The position numbers and the translations under genes were made by a program. Positions 31,138 through 43,000 of a stretch of DNA of 64,000 nt are shown here, in pieces; position 1 is the first letter of the stretch, and the number at the start of each line of letters is the position of its first letter. Source of the stretch: Heterotrichella gracilis. Its lineage: Eukaryota > Sar > Xanthophyceae > Tribonematales > Xanthonemataceae. The DNA lies in the NCBI GenBank assembly GCA_032358255.1, contig JAULBX010002335.1, forward strand, positions 62,001 through 126,000. The letters run 5' to 3'. Under the pieces are notes generated by a model. That model was not told where the DNA came from. It saw only the letters and a list, made by a program, of their open reading frames with translations, and did no database searches.

Positions 31138-33210
31138 TCACCACAGGTCCTCCTCCGCGCCCACGTCCAGGGCCCCCGCCAGGAATTGCAGGATGAGGAA
31201 GCCAAACAGGGGGGTGAAATCGATTGTGCCCAGCAGGGGGGGGACCAGGCCGCGGAACAGGTTGAGGTAGGGGTCGGTGACCTGGGGCAGGAAGTGGGAA
31301 GGGGGGGTATCGGGCATTGGTAGGGGAAAACGGGGGGGTGAGAGAAGAGGATGTGCAGTAGGTTGGCACAGGTAGGGTGGTTATGCGGCGAGATGGCCGA
31401 TCGAAAACAATGCTCATTACCCTAATGGGAGGTGCACATCATGATTGTCCCTTGCATTACAGCTGCTTGGAGATGCCTTTGTTTCTCACGCCACCAACTG
31501 CTTTTCCCACACCCATCCCGGAACCCTACAAGGGTATTTTGACGCACACCCACCTGCCTGAGCGCCACCCACGACTGGTCCTCCCCACAACCCTCACCCT
31601 ATCCCCATGCCTTAACACCCCACGTCCAACCCTAAACCCCACAAGGAGGTCTGTCGCACACCCACCTGCCTCAGCGCCAGCCAGGGCTGGTTCTCCCAGC
31701 TGAACACAGGGAACCAGGACAGCAGCACGCGGATGAACAGCAGCAGAAGGTACAGCTGCGCACACAGGGGAGGAGAGGGGGGGTGAGTAAGGGTGGGGTG
31801 CGTGTGTGGTATGTGGGATGTGTGGGTAGGAGGAAGCAGCATACGGATGAACAGGAGAAGGTATAGCTGCGCACAGGGGAGGGTCAGGGGTGGTCAGTGG
31901 GTGGGCTGGAGGGTGGGGGTTTGAGCAGCACGTGGATGAACAGCAGCAGCAGGTACAGCTGCACACACAGGGGAGGGTGGGGGGTGAGAGTGTGGGTGAG
32001 GTGCACGTGCGGGATGTGTGGGTAGGGGGAGGCAGCACGCGGGAGAGGAGACTTGGCTGGGCACAGGGGTAGCTGGGGGGTGGTGAGTGGTGTGCGGGGT
32101 GTGAGTGTGGGGGTTGGAGTAGGGGCAAGGTGCAGCTGGGCTTCCACCACAGGTCATGTGTAACACTTTTAGAATTTGTCTGTTTGGCAGCCCGCGCCCC
32201 TGGTCCCCGTCCCAGCCCACTCGGGTTGTACCTTGATGAAGGACCCCACTGCGCGCGTGATGAGCAGGAACGTGTTTGTGTTGCTGGTCATTGCGGCAAA
32301 GGGCGCCATCAGCGCAAGCACCTTCATCTGCTTCACAGACTGCCTCAGCTGCGCATTGATAGCCTGCGCAATTAGGGTTTAGCTTTAGGGTTAAGGGTGA
32401 GATGGGATCTAGTTGTGCACCACTGCTTCATCAAAACCCTGAACTCCAGCTGAGCACTGATGGGCTGAGGCAGGTATGGGAGATGGGGATGGGGGTGACT
32501 AGGGCAATATGCTTGCCGTGAATGGGTGCGGGCGGGCCACCAGCGTAGGCGCGCGCGGTTGCTAGTGGTGGGTACGTGTGGGGTGCACGACCACATGCCT
32601 CGTCCCTGCAAGTTATATGCTATATGTGTTGGGTTGGGAGCTACACACAAGCCACTGCCTCTAGTGAGCCCGTCCACTCCCTCAATGCATGCATATCGTG
32701 TGACCCCCATGCTGTACCCCCCACCCCACCCCCACCTCCGTTTCTTGGTCAACAGGCGGCACCATCTTCTTCATGGCGGTGGCGATGCTGCTGCAGGCCG
32801 CCTTCCAGGTGACCAGCACGGTCCCCGCCAGGCGGGAGGCGGGGGAGGGGGTGGCTTGCTGGGCACGGGGGGCGCATGAGAGCGTCTGTCGGTGGGCGGG
32901 GCGGGCGAGGTGCAGGCCCCGCCGGGGCCGCAGCGACACGCTGCATCTGCTAGAAAGACCTGTGGAGGGTTTGGGAGAAGGGCGGGTGAGGGTGTGGGGC
33001 GCGGGGATGGACAGGAGGTTTAACACTTGTTTTCATCTGTGACCATGGCATGTGGCTAGGTGGGTCTGGGTGTGGCAGTAGCTGAGGAGCATCAGCACCG
33101 GGAAAGTATATGACCACTACAGGATAAAGAAGACCGTCAGCAAGAGGCATGGGGGGGGGGGTTGGACGTGAAAACAGCGCACCTGAAAACGAAGTTGACG
33201 CCTGCGCCAT
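31138..33210 (-). CDS. YGGT-family plastid membrane protein (YlmG/Ycf19-like)
   Basis: Minus-strand exons are 33210-33183, 32959-32736, 32363-32232, 31755-31666 and 31281-31138, all in phase, giving 205 aa. The start encodes a plastid transit-like sequence rich in Ser/Arg (MAQASTSFSGLSSRCSVSLR). The YGGT domain occupies the last ~75 residues: LYLLLLFIRVLLSWFPVF, then WLALRQVTDPYLNLFRGLVP, and TPLFGFLILQFLAGALD, i.e. two membrane spans with the conserved RxLLSWFP and TDPYLNxFR motifs. In plants and cyanobacteria YlmG/YCF19 proteins help nucleoid distribution and assembly of photosynthetic complexes in thylakoid or envelope membranes. The first exon is only 28 nt; it was chosen because it gives an ATG, the correct phase and a Met-Ala start. 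It is divergent from the O-fucosyltransferase-like gene, about 800 bp apart. Confidence 0.87.
31540..32072 (-). repeat. Tandem copies of both edges of YGGT exon 4
   Basis: On the plus strand the exon 4 start (GATGAACAGCAGCAGAAGG followed by the acceptor complement) recurs at about 31832-31882 and 31925-31977, and more weakly at 32030-32072, a spacing of about 93 bp. The exon 4 end with its donor recurs at about 31545-31590 in the next intron. Confidence 0.85.
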
Positions 33211-34007
33211 GGTTGGTGTACGCCCGATAGGCCACCTCTGCCAAAGCAACGGGTGTTGCAATCGAACTCCCAACCTGTCGGAACTTACCAAACCGGCGTG
33301 CTTGACCGAAGGTGGGGGTTGTTCAGAGTTGGCGAGGAAATATCGTTATATGCATGCACACAAGTGACTGGCCGACTTTTGTACGAAAAGAAATTAATAA
33401 ACGGAAATGTCATTTATTTTCCACCGTTTCTTGGAGTTTACAAATGCCCAAAGGGAAGTCTTCCAACCTGTACAAGGTTGGCCTCTATTACAAATGGTTG
33501 TACAACTGTCATTTGGTGAGAAGTGTTGCGGCAACTATCCAACGTGAACACCAACTTAGCTGCCCAGAGGATCGTCTTGTGTCCCACTATGTCGTGATGG
33601 TACCCACTACTTGTATCGGCAGATAAGAAAGCTGAACGGATCTTGATCAAGCGGTGGGATACAGCAGTATTGCACAGCGTGTTAGACAAGTAGTGAAAGC
33701 TTTTGAAGTTGGTGAAACATCCTTATTGAACTCCACGGCATGTGAAGGTCCTGGTGACTACTGACGGGCACCCTTAGTGTGCTCCTTGCCGTTTCTACTC
33801 CGTTCAATCAGCATAATACTTCAGACATAGTTACTCGTTGCAATAGACAGTCAACATCAGCTTTGTTCGCTGGTGACAGCAATGTGACGCATGCGAGGCC
33901 CAGTCTGGAGACATGGGTCCCGCCACCACACAGCGTTCTCCAAAGCTATGAACAGTCACAACCTGCTCGCGGCTTCTACACAGCTACAACACCCTACGCT
34001 TCACGCA
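33211..34007. promoter_or_regulatory. Divergent spacer between YGGT and the O-fucosyltransferase-like gene
   Basis: The 797 bp between the two start codons should include both promoters. No TATA-like or repeated element could be assigned. Confidence 0.35.
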
Positions 34008-37000
34008 ATGCGCCCTCTTGGCGCCTTGCCTGCGCTGCTCTCAGCTATCCTCTTGTGTCGAGGGGTTACTGGTTCGGCATGGGACGCCCTGCCCCCACCC
34101 ATCCACCCCAAGGTATAACCCACAACACCCACTTGAAGCAATCATTCGCACCATCCTCTCTGTTCATTGCACGCCAATGCATCAATTGTGGTTAGAACAA
34201 GGTTTTTGATGGGCAGTGGTTCACAGGTGCTTGAACTGGAGCATGAGGCTACCCACTTTCGAGTGGAAGAGTGCCCACTGGACCGGCTGATATTGACAGA
34301 ACGGACTGTGATTGGGTTCAACAACCAGCTGACCATGATCCAATTTGGCCTGATGCTGGGTAAGTTGCTGCACTGCTACAAGGAACACCAGGCAGGAATG
34401 CACACTGAGCTGGGTGCCAAAAAAGTCAAAGGATGTGGCCATGAGACAAACATTGGAAACCTCTTTACTGGCTACACTTGTGGACAGCCAGAGCATGTGT
34501 TTAGTAGCAGTCGTCCACTTATCCTTTGAACGTACGAATTTTTTTTCCCACAGGGTGCACAACCGCTCTACGGCACCTTACATTGAGCTGCAAACACCTA
34601 TTGCACTCCTGTAGCACCGTTTAATGCATCCCTTCATGTCGATGCATCCCTTCATTACAGCCGTGGTAGCAGTCATCCGGCCACCACATGCGCCATTCAA
34701 AGCTTGACAAGCAGCATGCGCCTCTGGCAGTGCTCAATAATAATATTCACCAAGTCAACCTGTTTCCATGTAATGTGGTCGACCATCCCTGCTGTGCACC
34801 TCCATCACCGCATCTTCAACGATCACCACACTGCACAGTGCCGGGCAACAATCAGATACACAAAAAATTTCACAATAGCAAGCAAAATATTGCCATTGTG
34901 TATTCACCACCATGTGCTGCTGTGCAGGCCGCCTGACCAACCGGACCTTCGTCCTTCCGCCCCTCAGCGCTGCCTACCACACGGAGCAGGTGTTCTTCAG
35001 GGACGCCCTGGATGTGCAGGAGCTGCGCAAGTTCTGGTGAGTGCAATGGCAGGGAAGTGCAGTGGGCAGGAGGGCCGGGCACTCTGACTTTTTCTGAAAT
35101 ATGTAATAATGTATTAAATAATATAAAACTGTGCTCTCTTGTTCAAAGTTAACGCCACAGGACCTGTTCGAGGACGGGTCGGCTAGTCGTTTGTTTCATG
35201 CGCAATTCCTGGCAGCGCCGGGTCAAAGCGACATGTAGTGGCCGCGCTGCGCCGGCGCCTACAATGTGTATTGGAGGAGACGCAGCATGCATGCCACTGC
35301 GGGCGCATGAGCATGAATGCCCTGCCTTTAGATATAACTAAACGTCCACCCCCGCGCCCCATCAGTGTACCTAATGACCAGCTTTTAAGGCACGTGTTCA
35401 CAGCACACCCATCCCCACAAGGCACAATCGTCAACCCCAATCCCCACCCCAGGCCTTGCTTTGTGGAGCTTGAGCCCCACCAGCACCACCAACCGGCACC
35501 AGCACCCTCCCCGGCAACCCCACCAGGCCTCCCCCGTCCTGCCGGTGGCCTTACCCTACCCAACTCCACTGCCTACATCGCTCACCTACTGAGCAAAGGG
35601 GGGTACCATCGCGTGAACAAATACCTGCACCAGTATGGCCACCCAATGCAGGCGTTTGCAGGTGGGTAGGTGTGTTGGCATGTGTGCGTGGGGAGAGATG
35701 GTGGGTGGTGGTGTGGTTGGGGTGGGGACGGAGGTGACATGGCATAATGCAGGCTCTATAGAGACAGATATGATCGATATCACTCTGCTTTTGGCAATGT
35801 GGGTTAGTGAGGTGCACACCCATGGTATTCACATGGCCCACAATGGGAGTTTAGACACCACACCACAGCAGTACAGCAGTTGCCCTTGCACAGCTTGTGC
35901 CACCTCAGCACTATTTTGGCGACATATGTGTGATTTTGAAGGAATTAGATCCAAACCCCGTCATAACACCGCACCACTCCCTACATGCAGACTGGGCCAC
36001 CAGCGAGACAGTGGCTGACTCCCCCATTGTGTTCATTCCCCGCCGCACCCTGTACAAGAGCTGCCCAGGGGACCCGGCATGGGATGAGCTATTTTGGCGC
36101 CACGTGGCACCTGCTGCTGACGTGGCACGCGAGGTGGACATCTACCTTGAGAGAAACCTGCCCAAGGCAAGTGGGCATGGGTTGCAGAACAAAGCGGGCT
36201 TTCTTGTATTGATCTCAGAAAAGCGGAAATGGTTTATGATAATCATTCTTGTAATCCATCAAAATGATTGTATGCAGTTCATAGTGCAGCGTTGCATGCG
36301 TCTTCATCGGGATTTGAGTTAACAATTGTACCTTTTGCTGCCATCTGTCACCCAAGTCACCACCACTGGAACTCCTCCATTCTCACCAATACCAAACCAT
36401 CCACACCACAACCCTACCACCCTCTGCCGCAGGGGCGCTACGCCGTGGTGCATCTAAGGCACCTGGAGGGAGCATGCGCGTCATTTGTGGGGTACCAATT
36501 CGAGCCGGGGCCTGTTCAGGCCGCGGTGGAGCACATGTGCAATATCACTCCCCCCCTGGTGGACCAGGTGCTGACGTCACATGGGCTGTCAGGGGATGAA
36601 GACATCTATGTGGCCACTGATGGGCAGATGCCGCTCAACGAGGAGATGTTCAGGTGGGCAATCCTGCCAGTGATCATGCGCCAAGCAATTGGTTAGAGGA
36701 CAGGGAATTAGCAGGAGGGCAGTACCCTAAACCCTAAATCCGCACAACAATGTTCAGGGTGAAGAGGATGGGTAGCTAGTTGCATACATTCTAAAATTCT
36801 ATTACAATGCATGTGCCGACGGCAGTACAGCCAAACTAACAGTCTCTCCTGCACTCTTTGCTACCTCTTTGCTTTCCAGCTTCATACAAAGTCTGACTCT
36901 TTCCTCCAAATCCTAAATCCTCTCAGAGGGAGTTCCAGTACTAGTTCCCTTATTCCCCATATTGAGTGTTTCCCCCTACTCCTTCCAGGCTGACTGGGCG

Positions 37001-38429
37001 TGCCCACTTCTACACCGACGGCCTCCCCAAGGAGCATGACAAGAACAGCAAACATAAGCGCACCGCAATGGCGCAGGTGCGCTCAGGACCCGCTGGGTAC
37101 CTATCGACGTGACAAAAACCAATAAACTGATTCGCATGTGCATTCTTAGAACAGTGGTACAGCCAGGCTAGCAGTCCGCCTTGCACAGTGTGCAACAACC
37201 AGACAAATCACATGAAGAATTTGTATCTACAATGTACAGCATGTTGATGAATGCTGCTGGCAGTGTACAACTGCCGGTGATCTGCACGAATGGCACAGCG
37301 GACTGTATGTTCCTCTGCCATTTCTGTACAATGAACGCCACATTTTCTGCAATATGTTTTTTTCTCCCCGGACGACAAGCAGCATCACAACTACATTTAA
37401 AATTTGCCTCATCAGCCAAGCCCCATTGCTACGTGGTAGGGTTGGTCAGCCCTGCCCACCTCCTGTGACCTCTTGCATCTCTAATTCCTCCCCCCGTACA
37501 GGGCCATGCCGGCGTGCCTGTGTTTGCCCCCGCGGTTGACATGTTCCTCATGGCTCGCGCTCCCCTGCACATGGTGGGCAACATGGCAAGCAGTATGGCG
37601 GCAAACACTGCAAACATACGGTGCGCACATGTGCACATGCCAGTGGACAAGCTAGGTCCAGAGCTGCAATACCAGGGCAAATGCCTGTGCACGTGCAATT
37701 TGGTCGGAGTGGCGTGCGTGGCCTTGGAGGAATGCAATCATGTCGGTTACTGGCCGCTTTGCACTGCAGTGGCTTCCGTCCCTTTTGCAAAAGGGACTTG
37801 GCAATGCTGTGGTCCTGCCCATTCAGTTAGGGTATCTGCGTGCATCCGCAATTTTAGCAAACCACAGCTTGCATACCCTTTGCCAACCCTGGCCAGGGCT
37901 GTTCGACCCCCTCTCATAAAAGAACCCTAACCTAGGGTATTACCTTGGCTGCACCCACCTATCCCACCACCTGCGCCCCGCAGGGCCGCCTCCGCCCCGC
38001 AGGGCCGCCTCCGCCCATCTACCCTCGGTCCTGGCCTGGACCCCGCCTGCCAACGCCTCCCTGTCTGCCCCCTGGTGCTCAGTCTCGCAACAAATGTTTC
38101 TTAAACCAGGCCACTTTTATGAAAACACCTACCTCCTTGCTCCAGGGTTTCACCGCCACGCGTGAACCCCTCACTCACCCCACCCGCTTGCACACCGCAG
38201 GGCCGCCTCCGCCCATCTACCCTCCATCCTGGCCTGGCCCCCGCCTGCCAACGCCTCCCTGTCCGCCCCCTGGTGGTCATGTTCCAGACAGAGGTTCTAC
38301 TGCGGGGCGGAGTACCTCAACGCTGCGGGCAAGCGCAAGCAGTGGACTGCGTGCTACCCACTGCCGGTGGGGGGCGGTGGCGAGGTGGGGGCCCCGCCAG
38401 GGGGGCCGCCAGGGCCTGTGCTGGAGTGA
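34008..38429 (+). CDS. GDP-fucose protein O-fucosyltransferase-like glycosyltransferase
   Basis: Exons are 34008-34112, 34227-34359, 34928-35036, 35453-35661, 35991-36166, 36433-36653, 36989-37076, 37502-37620 and 38288-38429, phase-consistent throughout, giving 433 aa. The start encodes a signal peptide or anchor (MRPLGALPALLSAILLCRG), fitting ER/Golgi entry. Family marks are VIGFNNQLTMIQFGLMLGRL with NRTFVLPPLSA (the donor-site N-terminal motif, here FNNQ rather than GxGNQ), VVHLRHLEGAC (the HxR motif), DEDIYVATDGQ, and VDMFLMARAPLHMVGNMASSMAAN near the C-terminus. These enzymes transfer fucose to Ser/Thr of secreted proteins; the acceptor here is unknown. Intron 5 uses a GC donor (AAG|GCAAGT at 36166/36167). 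The glycine/proline-rich last 20 residues are not conserved. The intron before the last exon holds a duplicated block. Confidence 0.8.
37975..38287 (+). repeat. Duplicated block upstream of the last fucosyltransferase exon
   Basis: A segment beginning CCGCAGGGCCGCCTCCGCC and running through CTGCCAACGCCTCCCTGTC to CCCCCTGGTG occurs at about 37977-38070 and again at 38198-38275, with few differences. Confidence 0.85.
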
Positions 38430-40077
38430 TGCATATCTCGGCAGTGGAGGGGGCGACAGGAATAGGGGGAAAGGGGGGGTAGTTTATTAGCTGCTGGCGG
38501 TGATTGGTTATCCCCTGTACTTGGAGGGTAGGGGACATACTACCTGCCAACTGTTGGCCAACACCCTAGGCTTGTGTGTGGGCCACGGCCGTTTATGAAC
38601 CGTACAGGGAACAATTCTTGAACTGAACAAACTTACGAGCTCTTTATTGATTTGCAGCTATTATATATGATAGTTTGCCTACCTACTTTCAAGCCCCCAA
38701 TTGGGTCAAGCTGAGGCCGCCAGTTTGGCTGGCAATTTCTGAGACCGTCACCTGGCAGATGCAAATTAAATTCAAATGTTCCATGTTCACATCTCTTGTT
38801 CAAATGGAAATTTCAATCTAGGCCTTGTGCCACAGCGGAGTGCGTTTGCTCAAATTCATGGACAGTGCCACTTCAGGTTCTCCTTAGTTTACTTGATCGT
38901 TACATGCATGTACGTGTAGTTGCTTCCACCTTGTGCCGGTGGTATCTGGAAAATTATTGACATTTGCATTGCAGCAGGCCATGCCTGCCCGTGCAGTAGA
39001 ACATCACAAGTGTAACGGTCCATTGCTGCATTCTTTGAACCTTTCGGCATAGTGCTTTGAACAGTGCGCGTGCGGTGTGGTTTAACAGAGATTGAAACAA
39101 TTCAAACAGCTGCAGGCCAAACCAGTGGCGTAGTGGGCAACGCGGCACGACTGTGGGCACCGCGCTGGTCATTGTAAGAACTGGGTTGAACAACATAGCA
39201 CAAGCTGCCTCTAGCTATAGGACAGAGAAAATAGTATTTAATATATTACTGACATCTTTGGAACAGTTCCAGGGATCATCCTGTCAAGCCTGTGCCAAAA
39301 GGAAGCAAAACGTTACCCATGTTGAGCCAAAAATAGGAAAAGAAGGAAAAACCACATAAATATTTATATAAAGAGAAAAAGAAAACAAAATAGGCCCTGT
39401 TTAACTCCCCGCTTTCTTGAATTACTCAGTGCCCCTGATTGCAATCAGATCATGCACGATCATGGCCTGATGCTATCCATCGGTGTACCGACACCTGTTG
39501 CTGGGCAGCTGTCCGCGTGACATACAGGACAAGCCGTCAGCCGTTCCTGCCACACAACGGTTTTCCTAGTATACTGCAAAACTGCCACTTTGCCTTACCT
39601 GCCTGGATGTTGTGCTCTACAGTGGGGGCTATATACCTTTTGTGTTTGTTTCCCGGTGTACCAGGTCTTGCGCACATGTGACAGTACCCAACAAATCGTC
39701 CCAATAACCCAGAACCACTCATGCTACACCCATTCCTTCCCGCTTGTAGCTTAGCCGTAGCAGCGATACAAGGCCGGCAATGACTGGCGCGATTGGCATA
39801 TGCATGCATGCCCCAAGTGGCGTGCTGCCCGGGCATGTGTTCGCATCCACCAGACACCCACACTTGCTGCCCACCCCTAGGTGCAGAAGGTTTCTTCAAA
39901 CTGACAGCGTATGCAGCACGAGCTACTCCCTCCCATCACCTGGCTTCCCACGATGTTTCGGAAGGTCAACCCCGGTTTCCCGCCCTCGCCACACCACCAC
40001 CACCAACAACGCCACCCAACAACCCACCCGCCCCCCGCCGCCAGCGGAACCCTCCAGCCCTCCCCTCCCCACCGCAG
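38430..40077. other. Intergenic; no supported gene, 5' region of the Ca2+ pump
   Basis: From 38600 to 39420 the DNA is A/T-richer with no coding signal. The frame of the pump's first exon stays open upstream to an ATG at 39780, through a Thr/Pro-rich stretch, so the true start may lie in this interval. Confidence 0.45.
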
Positions 40078-43000
40078 CCTTCGACATCACCCAGCAGCAG
40101 CTGTCCAAGATCTGCGAGCTGCCCGTGAATGACGTCTACAGCTCGGGGCTCGTCGCATCCCCCAAGGACCTAGCAGCCAAGCTCCGGACATCGCTCAAGC
40201 GCGGACTGCCGGGCGACCCGGCGGACCTGGCCGCCCGCGGCGCTAGGTTCGGCTACAACACCCTCCCCGAACCGGCGACCACTAGTTTCGCCGCGCTGGT
40301 GGCGGATGCCCTCCGGGACCTGACGGTCCGCGCGCTGCTGGTACGGGGGACAACTACCCTTCCTTCTCTTTTTTGCAATACCAAAACTACAGTGCAGTGC
40401 CCACCTGCTACCAGTTAGCTGTTAGTAGGCAGCGCCGTTTACGGCAGTGCTAAAACTACAAAGCAATGCCCACCTGACATGTCTGATGAACGGCGGTGCT
40501 GCCACACCTTGGCTACCCTCACACCACTTGGGCTGGCATGCCTCTTGGGCCATAGGGAATGGCGCCTGCTCTGGCCATTTAGGTAGAGCGTTCAGTGCCG
40601 TTGCCAGGCTGGTAACTCAGGCGCTGCGAGTAACCTGAAACCCTAAACCCTAGGGTTCCTTGCCTGCGCGGTGTGTGCCCCGCAGGTTGCAGGCTCGATC
40701 GCGGTGGTGCTTGGCCTGACCTTCGACCCCAGGGCAGCATTATCACCATGCGACTAGCCTGAAACCCTAAACTGTAAGCCCTAACCAGCGCGTTGTGCCC
40801 TGCAGGTCGCGGGCTCGATCTCGGTGGTGCTTGGCCTGACCTTTGACCAGGGTGGCGACAGCAGCTGGATCGAGGGTGCAGCCATCCTGCTGTCTGTGGT
40901 TGTGGTGGTGGGTGTGACTGCGGTGAACAACTACCAGAAGGAGCAACAGTTCAGGGAGCTCAACTCGCTCAAGAATGACTCCAAGGTAGGGGCACGAACC
41001 CCTTCACCCTTACAATCTCAAACCCTTACTAGGGAGCTCAAGTCGCTTGAAGGTTTCTCCAAGGGGGGATCCTGTAGATTTTTGAAGCCCTAAAACCCTA
41101 GCCTGGCAACCAGGCAAAACAGCTACCCTAGCTATTGCGCTGCTGGAAACCCCTCGTGTTTGACAACCTCGGCCTGGATAGGAGCTACTGCCCTGTGCAT
41201 CGATACGCCAAACCTCAAGCCACACCGTTCTCATGCTCCCTTCCCCACTAACCTCCCCCTATCATTGACCCGCCGGTTCCTCGCCCTGAATCTGGAATCC
41301 CTAACCCGCTCTGTCTCACGCACCCTGCAGTGCCGCGTGATGCGTGGTGGCGTTGAGAGCGAAGTGAGCGTGCGGGAGGTGCTGGTGGGGGATGTGCTGC
41401 TGGTGGAGACTGGGGACATACTGCCGGCGGATGGCGTGCTGTTCAGGGGGCACAACATACGGTAGGTTGACCACAGAGTTAGGGTAATGGTTAGGACTTT
41501 TGGGTGGATATATGGTTTTGGAGGCTGGGGACATCCTGCCGGTGGATGGTGTGCTGTTCAGGGGGCACAATATACGGTAAGGGGTAACCCATCGGGTTTT
41601 GGGTACGACAACCGTGCATGGGTAAAGAGAATACATGGTAGTGTGTAGGGTGTGGCGTGGTGTGGTGTGGTGTTGTATGGTGTGGTGTGGTGGAGGGTGC
41701 ACAACACATGGATTGCGTGAATGGCTTGTTTGTTTTTCCTAACAGTATGGACAAGGGCCACTCTACACCCTGATCTTCCTCGCACCGTATTCCATCACCC
41801 CGTTGCAGCATACACAAAAACCACAGCACTTGATGGCAACACAAGGACACAAGGGCATGCCCGTTGATGCTGGTTGGATTGAAACCAGCCTGAATCACAA
41901 ATCTTGCACCACAACCACCAATGCCTGTCTGAGCCCAACTCCTGGCCAGCCAACCCACATGCACCCCCATCCTTGCAGGATGGACGAGAGCCACTTGACT
42001 GGCGAACCCGATGACATCATGAAAGACACCAGCACAAGTCCCGTGATGCTTTCTGGGAGCAAGGTGCTTGACGGCTATGGCAAGATGGTGGTGACAGGCG
42101 TGGGGGTGGCATCGCAGCAGGGGATCATCTCGAACTTCGTGATGGGGGGGGAGCAAGGGGAGGAAGGCGGGGATGGGGGCCTGCGGTAGGTGACGAAGGG
42201 GGATGGGGGTGGGGGTGGGTTTCACGCCAGTCGAGTGTTTGGCTGGTGTGCATGTTGATTGGTACTGGAAGTACTGACTGTGGCGGATGTTGCAATGGCT
42301 GGCAGTGGATGATCCAATGGCAGGGCCCATACATGGATCTATAATCTCTCCAACTTGATGTCTAATGAATGAACACCCAAATCATCTGACCCTTCTCCCA
42401 AGCCTAACACAACCCCTGCTCTCTCCATGGACGACCCCCCCCCCCCCCTCTCCCACACCACCAATACCACCCATCCCGCAGGGAGGCCACTGCCCTGCAG
42501 CGCAAGCTGGATCGCCTAGCGGAGCGCATCGGCGGGGCGGGCCTGTACGCGGGGCTGTTCTGCATGTCGGTGATGGCAGTGGAGTTCAGCGTGAATACCA
42601 TGGTCATACAGGGGGAGCCCTGGCGTTGGGAGTTCCTGTCCACCTACCTGCACTTCTTCATCACTGGGATCACAGTGCTGGTAAGGGTTTTGGGCAGGGT
42701 TTTGTGGTAGGGTTTGTGTTAGGGTTTGGGAGTACCTGTGCACCTACGTGCACTGCTTTATCATCGGGATCACATTGCTGGTGAGGGTTTTGGGTAGGGC
42801 TTTGTCAGGGTTTGGGGGAGCGCACCATGACCAACAACCTCCCATTATATGAACCCTTTTCCCTACTTTTTGTTACCTTTTGCACATTTTTTGTATTTTG
42901 TACTCTTTACTTTGTTGCTTTAAGCTTTTCTTTAAGCTTTTCACATACACTTTTCTTTCCATGTACTTTTTCACTTTATTTTCCACGTTAAAGCTCTGTA

